Shown here piece after piece: positions 7,828 through 13,348 of a DNA stretch of 13,348 nucleotides. The notes under the pieces were generated by a model that was not told the DNA's origin, made no database searches, and saw only the letters and a list, made by a program, of their open reading frames with translations. How positions within the stretch are numbered: the first letter of the stretch is position 1; each line of letters starts with the position of its first letter. This stretch comes from an uncultured Bacteroidota bacterium (GTDB lineage: Bacteria; Bacteroidota; Bacteroidia; Bacteroidales; P3): positions 1-13,348 of the forward strand of contig URCX01000039.1 of NCBI GenBank assembly GCA_900546465.1. Direction: 5' to 3'. The position numbers and the translations under genes are program-made.

Positions 7828-7842
7828 CTAAAAAACGGAAAT

Positions 7843-8100
7843 ATGCGTAGCAAATTATGCTTTGTGCTTGCCTTGTTCGCAGCCATTATAAGTTTTGTTT
7901 GGCGAAAGGTTTCTTTGCAAATCTTGTTGGGAATGCCGAGAAGCGAAGATATTGGAACTGATAAATTTGCACCCAAGCGTATAATGATATTATTTGCTGT
8001 CAGATTGTTTCAATATGGTGGTATGGTCGGCTTTTATGACAGTCATAAAACAAGTATTTTTTCATACACACAGCAATCGACCTATTATTCCAATCGATAA
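7843..8100 (+). CDS. hypothetical small protein, possibly membrane-anchored
   Basis: An 85-residue open frame starts MRSKLCFVLALFAAIISFVWRK, which resembles a single membrane anchor or signal-like segment, followed by an unremarkable mixed tail ending QQSTYYSNR. ATG 7843 is preferred over an in-frame ATG at 7726, because the latter lies inside the oppositely oriented glycosyltransferase gene and upstream of the -7 element at 7818-7827. The stop is 12 bp before the flippase ATG, a spacing typical of an operon. I recognise no family. The perfect 19-bp palindrome at 8032-8050 lies inside it, which raises the alternative that this whole stretch is a long regulatory leader of the flippase gene and not coding. 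Confidence 0.35.
   Translation: MRSKLCFVLALFAAIISFVWRKVSLQILLGMPRSEDIGTDKFAPKRIMILFAVRLFQYGGMVGFYDSHKTSIFSYTQQSTYYSNR
8032..8050. promoter_or_regulatory. 19-bp perfect palindrome upstream of the flippase gene
   Basis: TTTTATGAC-A-GTCATAAAA consists of perfect 9-bp arms around one base and ends 62 bp before the flippase ATG. Its shape fits a dimeric repressor or activator operator. It has no loop long enough to act as an RNA terminator. It overlaps the doubtful small ORF. Confidence 0.5.
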
Positions 8101-8112
8101 ATCACTTACAAT

Positions 8113-9552
8113 ATGTCCGATATAAAGAAGTTGGTGGGGCAAACCGCTGTTTATGGTATTCCGACCATTATAGGAAGGTTCTTAAATTACCTTTTGGTAC
8201 CTGTTTATACTTATGCTCTTGCCCCGGAAAGCTATGGTATAGTATCCGAGTTGTATGCCTATGTCTCTTTTCTTATGATACTGTTGACGTATGGAATGGA
8301 AACCGCTTTTTTCAGGTTTTCGCAAGAGAAAAACAGCGAAAACAAGGTCTATAATACCGCAATGCTGTCGCTTTTCTGCACAACAGGTATTTTCCTTGTC
8401 GTAACGCTGTTTAATCTTGACGGTATAAGCAGTCTGATGAGTTATTCCTCGCACAAGAATTATATAGTATATTTTTTAATCATCGTTTCCCTTGATGCTT
8501 TGCGGGCTATTCCGTATGCAAAATTGCGACAAGAAAATAAGGCTGCTCGTTTTGCATTCATCAAAAGTATGGATATATTCTCCAATATAGGTTTCAACTT
8601 GCTGTTTTTCTTTGTTATAAAGCCCAAAGACCTTGTGATGTGTATCTTCCTGAGTAATATGTTTGCTTCTGCCATCTCTGCATTGTTGCTTCTTCCACAA
8701 TATTTTCAATTTCGCTTTGACTTTGATTTCAAACTTCTGAAACGCATGTTGCTTTATGGCTTGCCTGTGATGATAGGAGGCTTTGCCGGAATGGTGAACG
8801 AAACCTTTGACCGCATCGCTTTGAGGCATCTCTCTTCTTGTCCGCAAGAAACAGCGGATTGTAATAATTGGATAATGGGACAAATAGGAATATACGGTGC
8901 ATGCTACAAATTATCAATTATCATGAGCCTTTTCATTCAGGCATTCAAATTTGCAGCCGAACCGTTCTTCTTTTCAAAAATGAACCGAAGCGATGCGAAA
9001 CAGACTTACGCAACAGTTCTCAACGTATATACGCTTTTTCTTTTGACTGTCTTTCTCGGAGTTGTCGCTTATATGGATATATTGCAATACTTTGTCGGCA
9101 AACAATATCGTATAGGTTTGAATATAGTTCCCATATTGTTGATGGCCAACCTTTGCTTGGGAGTGTATTACAATCTCTCTATTTGGTATAAAGTGAGCGA
9201 CAAAACTATTTATGGTGCATATATATCCATTATCGGAGCAGTTATAACCTTGGTTATGAATTGTCTTTTGGTTCCGAAATTTGGCTATATCGGTGCTGCA
9301 TGGACAACGCTCCTATGTTATGTAAGCATAATGTTGCTTTGTTACTTCATAGGGCAGAAGTATTATCCGGTGAATTATCCTATTAAACGCCTTATGTTAT
9401 ATACATTTTTCGCCCTTTTGCTTTTCGGACTTATGCAACTGATAGGTGCAAACATCGGTATTACGATGAGGCTTATTGCAAATACTCTGCTTCTTTTGAT
9501 ATTTATTATCACAGCCTACCGTTTCGATATTCGCAAACTGCTGAAATCATAA
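8113..9552 (+). CDS. polysaccharide flippase of the MOP/MATE-like superfamily (Wzx-like)
   Basis: A 479-residue integral inner-membrane protein made of about 12-14 hydrophobic segments throughout. The N-terminus, GQTAVYGIPTIIGRFLNYLLVPVYTYALAPESYGIVSELYAY, is characteristic of polysaccharide-synthesis flippases, as is the central GIYGACYKLSIIMSLFIQAFKFAAEPFFF. Such proteins move lipid-linked oligosaccharide units from the cytoplasmic to the periplasmic leaflet; which glycan is not evident here. The loop at about 240-255 contains two cysteines (SSCPQETADCNNW). ATG 8113 is the natural start. It follows the doubtful small ORF by 12 bp and stands divergent from a glycosyltransferase, consistent with surface glycan assembly. 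No terminator hairpin was seen between it and mutS. Confidence 0.92.
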   Translation: MSDIKKLVGQTAVYGIPTIIGRFLNYLLVPVYTYALAPESYGIVSELYAYVSFLMILLTYGMETAFFRFSQEKNSENKVYNTAMLSLFCTTGIFLVVTLFNLDGISSLMSYSSHKNYIVYFLIIVSLDALRAIPYAKLRQENKAARFAFIKSMDIFSNIGFNLLFFFVIKPKDLVMCIFLSNMFASAISALLLLPQYFQFRFDFDFKLLKRMLLYGLPVMIGGFAGMVNETFDRIALRHLSSCPQETADCNNWIMGQIGIYGACYKLSIIMSLFIQAFKFAAEPFFFSKMNRSDAKQTYATVLNVYTLFLLTVFLGVVAYMDILQYFVGKQYRIGLNIVPILLMANLCLGVYYNLSIWYKVSDKTIYGAYISIIGAVITLVMNCLLVPKFGYIGAAWTTLLCYVSIMLLCYFIGQKYYPVNYPIKRLMLYTFFALLLFGLMQLIGANIGITMRLIANTLLLLIFIITAYRFDIRKLLKS

Positions 9553-9698
9553 ACAACTCCCATAATGGCAAAACTCTTGTTGATTAAAGGTTTGTGAAAT
9601 AAGGTTTTGATGATATTCAAATGTAGGTTTACTTGTTCGGAATTTACTTTTCGTCAATCTTTTGTAACTTTGCAGGCAGACACAAAAAGCACGAGAAA
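9553..9698 (+). promoter_or_regulatory. intergenic region with the mutS -7 element
   Basis: This 146-bp gap contains TAACTTTGCA at 9665-9674, a match to the TAnnTTTG element, 24 bp before the mutS ATG. A canonical TTTG -33 box at 19-bp spacing was not found (the nearest matching position reads TTTA). No hairpin terminator for the flippase was recognised, so some read-through into mutS is possible. Confidence 0.5.
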
Positions 9699-12302
9699 AT
9701 GGCAGGCAAGAAAGATTCCGACACTCCTTTGATGAAGCAGTACAATTCCCTGAAGGCTCAATATCCTGATACCATATTATTATTTCGTGTCGGGGATTTC
9801 TATGAAACTTTCGGGCAGGACGCTGTAGAAACTTCCAAATTGCTCGGTATAGTTTTGACGAAAAGGGGCGGAGGTGATGAGAATGAGTTGGCAGGTTTTC
9901 CTTATCATGCGATTGATACTTACCTTCCCAAGTTTCTGAGGGCAGGTAAAAGAGTTGCTGTTTGCGAACAGTTGGAAGATCCTAAGTCTGTGAAAGGTCT
10001 TGTCAAGCGTGGCGTTACGGAGGTGGTAACTCCGTCTATGAGCTATAACGACAAAACGAATGATGGTTCGATAAATAACTATCTTTGCGGCATACATTAC
10101 GGCAAGTTCCTTACAGGTATTGCATTTGTGGACATCTCTACGGGTGATTTCTTTATAAGTAGTGGTGAAAGAAACGAAATGGATAAGCTTTTGCAGTCTT
10201 TTTCGCCCAAAGAAGTGGTTTTGCAGAAGAAATATCTGAGAGAATTTCAGCAGAACCATCAATCTGATATTTATATCAAGACATACGAGGATTGGGTATT
10301 CAACAGGGATTATGCAAATGATATTTTGACAGAACATTTCGGCACCAAGTCTTTGAAAGGTTTTGGTATAGAGGATTGTGATGAGGCTGTTATTGCAGCC
10401 TCTGCGGCATTGACTTATATGAAAGAGACAATGCATACTCAGATAAGCCATATTAGCAGAATAAAACAGATAAACACAGGCAGCTATCTTTGGTTGGACA
10501 GGTTCACTATAAGGAATTTGGAACTTGTTTCCTCAATGAATGACAAGGCCAAAACGCTTTTGAGTGTACTAAATCGCACACAAAGTAATATGGGATACAG
10601 AATGTTGCAGAGGTGGATAGTATTGCCGTTGATAGATATATCGAAAATAAAGTCCCGTCAAACAATAGTGCAAGCGTTTATCGGTAACGATGAACTGAAA
10701 GAAGATACGAAAAGTTCACTTCGTTTCATCGGTGATTTGGAACGCATAGTCTCCCGCATGGCTTTCGGCAGGATACAACCCTCAGAACTGTTGAATTTGA
10801 AATTCATAATAAGAGAAATACAGAAACTCAAAGAGAGTTTTGCAAACTCCGGAAACGACATTCTGAAAGAAGAAGCAGCAAAAATAAATCCATGCAAGAA
10901 CTTGGAGGAATACCTTGATAAATATATAGCTGATGATGCACCCAACAATATTGCCAAAGGTGGTGCGATAGCAAGCGGAGTTGATGAGCGGCTTGACCAA
11001 ATGCGTAAATTGGCTTTTGATTCCAAAGGAATACTCGACCAACTTCAAAACAGAGAATGTGAGAAAACAGGCATTCCTTCGCTGAAAGTGGGCTATAATA
11101 ATGTATTCGGATATTATTTGGAAGTAACCAATTCTCATAAAGATAAAGTCCCGCAGGAATGGATAAGAAAACAGACGCTTGCAAATGCGGAAAGATATAT
11201 TACTGATGAATTGAAAGATTTGGAAACACAAATCATATCAGCCCAAGAAAGCATATCTCAGATAGAAAATGCCATTTATGCCGAGGTTTTGAAGGAAACC
11301 TTGAAATATGTGGACGCTTTGAAGACAGATGCATATGTTATAGCGAATGCAGACTGTCTTCTATCTTTCGCTTTGGTTGCCGAGGAAAACAATTACACCA
11401 AACCCGAACTCACGGAGGATACAAGCATAAATATAAAAGATGGCAGACACCCTGTAATTGAAAAAAGTCTTCCCTCAGGAGAGCAATATGTCGCAAATGA
11501 TGTCTTCTTGGATAGAGACCGACAGCAGATTTGCATAATCACAGGTCCCAATATGTCTGGTAAAAGTGCATATCTGCGTCAGACTGCACTTATTACACTT
11601 ATGGCTCAGATAGGTTCTTATGTCCCAGCCAAGTCTGCACAGATCGGAATAGTGGATAAAATCTTTACAAGGGTTGGAGCAAGCGACAATATCTCTTCGG
11701 GAGAAAGTACTTTCATGGTTGAGATGAATGAAACAGCCTGTATTTTGAATAATCTTTCGGATAGGAGTCTGGTTCTTTTGGACGAAATAGGCAGAGGTAC
11801 CTCTACTTATGACGGAGTTTCCATAGCGTGGGCGACAGCCTCGTACTTGCACAATAATCGCCACAGAGCCAAAACGCTTTTTGCAACACACTATCATGAA
11901 TTGATAGATATGGAAAAGCAGTATGAAAGAATAAAGAACTATCATGTCAGAGTAAAGGAATCCGGCAGGCAGATAATTTTTCTAAGAAAGATAGACAAGG
12001 GAGGAAGCGAGCAAAGCTTTGGCTTGCATGTTGCAAAATTGGCAGGAATGCCGAAATCGGTGCTTGATGAGGCTGAGTACATACTTTCTCAATTTGAAAA
12101 CAAAGAAACAAGCGGTAAAAGCGTAGCGAAAAAGCCGGAAAAACTTCATCAGGACGGCATGCAGTTGAGTTTTATACAGCTTGAAGACCCGATTTTACTT
12201 GAAATCAGGGATAGTATTTTGTCAACTGATTTAGAGAACCTTACTCCTATCGAATCCTTGAATAAACTCTATGCAATCAAAAAAAAGTTGGAAAAACTTT
12301 GA
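9699..12302 (+). CDS. mutS: DNA mismatch repair protein MutS
   Basis: An 867-residue cytoplasmic mismatch-recognition ATPase that starts methyl-independent-type mismatch repair with MutL. The mismatch-reading motif Phe34-Tyr35-Glu36 lies in LLFRVGDFYETF, so this is a true MutS and not a MutS2-like paralogue. The connector, lever and clamp regions follow (about 125-590), including GYNNVFGYYLEVTNSHKDKVP. Walker A is GPNMSGKS (616-623). Walker B has Asp695-Glu696 in LVLLDEIGRGTSTYDG. THYHELIDME follows, and the C-terminus ends with QLSFIQLEDPILLEIRD and ESLNKLYAIKKKLEKL, as in Bacteroidota MutS. The frame is open back to an ATG at 9633, but the promoter element at 9665-9674 lies within that extension and the family N-terminus begins at MAGKKDSDTPLMKQY, so 9699 is chosen. 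No Shine-Dalgarno sequence is apparent, as is usual in this phylum. Confidence 0.97.
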   Translation: MAGKKDSDTPLMKQYNSLKAQYPDTILLFRVGDFYETFGQDAVETSKLLGIVLTKRGGGDENELAGFPYHAIDTYLPKFLRAGKRVAVCEQLEDPKSVKGLVKRGVTEVVTPSMSYNDKTNDGSINNYLCGIHYGKFLTGIAFVDISTGDFFISSGERNEMDKLLQSFSPKEVVLQKKYLREFQQNHQSDIYIKTYEDWVFNRDYANDILTEHFGTKSLKGFGIEDCDEAVIAASAALTYMKETMHTQISHISRIKQINTGSYLWLDRFTIRNLELVSSMNDKAKTLLSVLNRTQSNMGYRMLQRWIVLPLIDISKIKSRQTIVQAFIGNDELKEDTKSSLRFIGDLERIVSRMAFGRIQPSELLNLKFIIREIQKLKESFANSGNDILKEEAAKINPCKNLEEYLDKYIADDAPNNIAKGGAIASGVDERLDQMRKLAFDSKGILDQLQNRECEKTGIPSLKVGYNNVFGYYLEVTNSHKDKVPQEWIRKQTLANAERYITDELKDLETQIISAQESISQIENAIYAEVLKETLKYVDALKTDAYVIANADCLLSFALVAEENNYTKPELTEDTSINIKDGRHPVIEKSLPSGEQYVANDVFLDRDRQQICIITGPNMSGKSAYLRQTALITLMAQIGSYVPAKSAQIGIVDKIFTRVGASDNISSGESTFMVEMNETACILNNLSDRSLVLLDEIGRGTSTYDGVSIAWATASYLHNNRHRAKTLFATHYHELIDMEKQYERIKNYHVRVKESGRQIIFLRKIDKGGSEQSFGLHVAKLAGMPKSVLDEAEYILSQFENKETSGKSVAKKPEKLHQDGMQLSFIQLEDPILLEIRDSILSTDLENLTPIESLNKLYAIKKKLEKL

Positions 12303-12308
12303 TTTTGT

Positions 12309-12341
12309 TTTGTGGAGTCAAGAAAAAGATATATCTTTGCA
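12309..12341 (+). promoter_or_regulatory. Bacteroidota sigma-type promoter of tRNA-Gly
   Basis: TTTG at 12309-12312 and TATCTTTGCA at 12332-12341 are separated by 19 bp, the canonical -33/-7 arrangement of the primary sigma factor in Bacteroidota. Transcription should begin around 12345, about 9 bp before the tRNA. The -33 box starts 7 bp after the mutS stop codon. Confidence 0.75.
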
Positions 12342-12353
12342 ATCGCAAATCAG

Positions 12354-12429
12354 GCGGAAATAGCTCAGTTGGTAGAGCACAACCTTGCCAAGGTTGGGGT
12401 CGCGAGTTCGAGTCTCGTTTTCCGCTCCA
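12354..12429 (+). tRNA. tRNA-Gly(GCC)
   Basis: A complete 76-nt cloverleaf. The acceptor stem pairs GCGGAAA with TTTCCGC, followed by discriminator T and an encoded CCA. The D-arm is GCTC-AGTTGGTA-GAGC. The anticodon stem is CAACC/GGTTG with loop TTGCCAA, giving anticodon GCC. The T-arm is GCGAG-TTCGAGT-CTCGT with one G-T pair. It decodes GGC and GGU. Confidence 0.95.
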
Positions 12430-12434
12430 CCAAG

Positions 12435-12464
12435 AAAAAATCCGATTAAGTCGGATTTTTTTTT
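12435..12464 (+). terminator. intrinsic terminator between the two tRNA genes
   Basis: A6-TCCGA (12435-12445) pairs with TCGGA-T6 (12451-12461) around a TTAAG loop, and the T-run continues to nine T. It starts 6 bp after tRNA-Gly and ends 13 bp before tRNA-Leu, so it would separate the two transcripts unless read-through occurs. Confidence 0.8.
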
Positions 12465-12476
12465 AGACGTTCGCAA

Positions 12477-12561
12477 GCTCTGGTGGTGGAATTGGTAGAC
12501 ACGCAGGACTTAAAATCCTGTGAACATTGCGTTCGTACGGGTTCAAGTCCCGTCCGGAGTA
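12477..12561 (+). tRNA. tRNA-Leu(UAA)
   Basis: An 85-nt class II tRNA. The acceptor stem pairs GCTCTGG with CCGGAGT and has two wobble pairs (G1-T72 and T5-G68), with discriminator A at 12561. The anticodon stem is CAGGA/TCCTG with loop CTTAAAA, giving anticodon TAA. A long variable arm has GAAC pairing with GTTC. The T-arm is ACGGG-TTCAAGT-CCCGT. The next bases are CGA, so the CCA tail is not encoded and must be added after 3' trimming, unlike the neighbouring tRNA-Gly. No separate promoter was found between the terminator and this gene. Confidence 0.93.
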
Positions 12562-12563
12562 CG

Positions 12564-12600
12564 AAAGGAGGTATTGTCAGATACTTCCTTTTTGCTTTTT
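12564..12600 (+). terminator. intrinsic terminator after tRNA-Leu
   Basis: AAAGGAGGTAT (12564-12574) pairs with ATACTTCCTTT (12581-12591), with one G-T pair, around a 6-nt loop TGTCAG. A T-rich tail follows (TTGCTTTTT). The stem begins two bases after the tRNA discriminator, so it may also set the substrate for 3' processing. Confidence 0.75.
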
Positions 12601-12677
12601 ATGCCGATATTTTTGTAGAATTATAATTTGTGAAGACCTTGTTGCTGATGTAGCTCTATAAGTCGAGAAAAAAGCCT

Positions 12678-12686
12678 TACCTTTGC
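12678..12686 (+). promoter_or_regulatory. -7 element upstream of the GT4 glycosyltransferase
   Basis: TACCTTTGC matches TAnnTTTG and lies 33 bp before the ATG at 12720. No TTTG -33 box was found at the usual 19-bp distance. The rest of 12601-12719 shows no gene longer than the six-codon ORF at 12700-12720. Confidence 0.45.
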
Positions 12687-12719
12687 CAATTATTATAAGA
12701 TGAAAATACAGAAGATGTG

Positions 12720-13348
12720 ATGAGGTTGGTTATTCTTACCCAATATTTCCCTCCCGAAGTGGGGGCTCCGCAAAACAGATTGTACGAACTTGCTGTAAGA
12801 TTGCAACGCAAGGGAGTTAAGGTGAGTGTGCTTACTGCCATGCCGAATTATCCTCAAATGAAAGTATATCCGGAGTATAAGGGAAAACATTATGTGAGGG
12901 AAACAATGGAGGAAATGGAAGTTCTTCGTTGTTGGATTTATGCCTCCAAATCGAAATCGGTCGTAAAGCGTTTGGCTAATTATTTTTCTTTTGTGTTTTC
13001 ATCGCTTTTCCATGGTTTGATTCATTTGAAGAAACAAGATATTCTTTTGGTTGAGAGTCCGCCTTTGTTCCTCGGAATGACGGCATATTTGTTGTCTGTT
13101 GCAAAAGGAGCAAAGATGGTTTTCAATGTGTCTGATTTGTGGCCTGAGAGTGCAGAAAAGTTGGGCATAATAAGCAATAAATTTCTGCTTGGTGGGGCAA
13201 AGGTTTTGGAAGAGTTTTGTTATAAGAGGGCAAAACTTGTCAGTGGACAGACGCAGGGGATTGTGAACAATATATCAAAGAGATTTCCCAAGAAAGATGT
13301 CTATTGGTTGAAGAATGGTGTGGATATAAATCTCTACAATACCGAAAA
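12720..13348 (+). CDS. WbuB-like family 4 glycosyltransferase, 5' part only
   Basis: The frame is open from ATG 12720 to the right edge, giving 209 codons with no stop. The start MRLVILTQYFPPEVGAPQNRLYELAVRLQRKGVKVSVLTAMPNYP is the acceptor-side Rossmann N-terminus of GT-B retaining glycosyltransferases of the WbuB type. It is followed by LLVESPPLFLGMTAYLL, FNVSDLWPESAEKLG and, at the edge, WLKNGVDINLYN, which normally leads into the C-terminal GT4 domain. These enzymes add a sugar (often an N-acetylated amino sugar) to a lipid-linked O-antigen or capsule intermediate; the sugar here is not known. The catalytic C-terminal half lies outside the window. It starts after the tRNA terminators with its own -7 element and may open a surface-glycan locus to the right. 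Confidence 0.9.
   Translation, partial: MRLVILTQYFPPEVGAPQNRLYELAVRLQRKGVKVSVLTAMPNYPQMKVYPEYKGKHYVRETMEEMEVLRCWIYASKSKSVVKRLANYFSFVFSSLFHGLIHLKKQDILLVESPPLFLGMTAYLLSVAKGAKMVFNVSDLWPESAEKLGIISNKFLLGGAKVLEEFCYKRAKLVSGQTQGIVNNISKRFPKKDVYWLKNGVDINLYNTE

Noticed and set aside
7962..7969. TAAATTTG as another -7 promoter element for the flippase
   Set aside because: It matches TAnnTTTG, but no -33 box is at the right distance, and such matches are expected by chance in AT-rich DNA.
9780..10451. Minus-strand 223-residue open frame inside mutS
   Set aside because: It is fully covered by the conserved N-terminal half of MutS and has no domain of its own.
12477..12600. tRNA-Leu 3' end as the attachment site of an integrated element
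   Set aside because: No integrase and no direct repeat of the tRNA end was seen; the following DNA is an ordinary glycosyltransferase gene.

Overview
The window looks like chromosomal DNA of a Bacteroidota bacterium, probably Bacteroidales-like. Three observations support this. The first gene ends in a gliding-motility-associated (T9SS type B) C-terminal sorting domain. Several genes are preceded by the Bacteroidota-type -7 promoter element TAnnTTTGC instead of a Shine-Dalgarno sequence. The MutS, MutS2 and TyrRS proteins have the AT-rich codon use and wording typical of that phylum. Genus or species cannot be read from the sequence.

Layout. Positions 1-236 hold a 9-bp-phased TAGAA repeat tract and a strong bidirectional-looking terminator hairpin. 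From 7747 down to 237 four minus-strand genes follow each other with gaps of 32, 40 and 53 bp: a family 2-like glycosyltransferase, tyrS, mutS2 and a large secreted multi-domain Ig/PKD protein with a T9SS sorting domain. A divergent promoter region at about 7748-7842 separates them from the plus-strand genes. These are a doubtful 85-residue small ORF, a MOP-superfamily polysaccharide flippase, mutS, tRNA-Gly(GCC), tRNA-Leu(UAA) and the 5' part of a WbuB-like GT4 glycosyltransferase cut by the right edge.

Functionally the region mixes housekeeping genes (tyrosyl-tRNA synthetase, two MutS paralogues, two tRNAs) with cell-surface genes (two glycosyltransferases, a flippase, one T9SS-exported adhesin-like protein). 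The minus-strand block could be one operon read from the promoter at 7755-7764, because no TAnnTTTG element was seen in the short gaps inside it.

No convincing new defence, mobile or catalytic system is present. The points most worth a second look are: the TAGAA array, whose single phase slip coincides with a change of open reading frame; a perfect 19-bp palindrome just upstream of the flippase; matching divergent -7 elements; an intrinsic terminator lying between the two tRNA genes; and an unusual insertion with two cysteines in the T9SS sorting domain.
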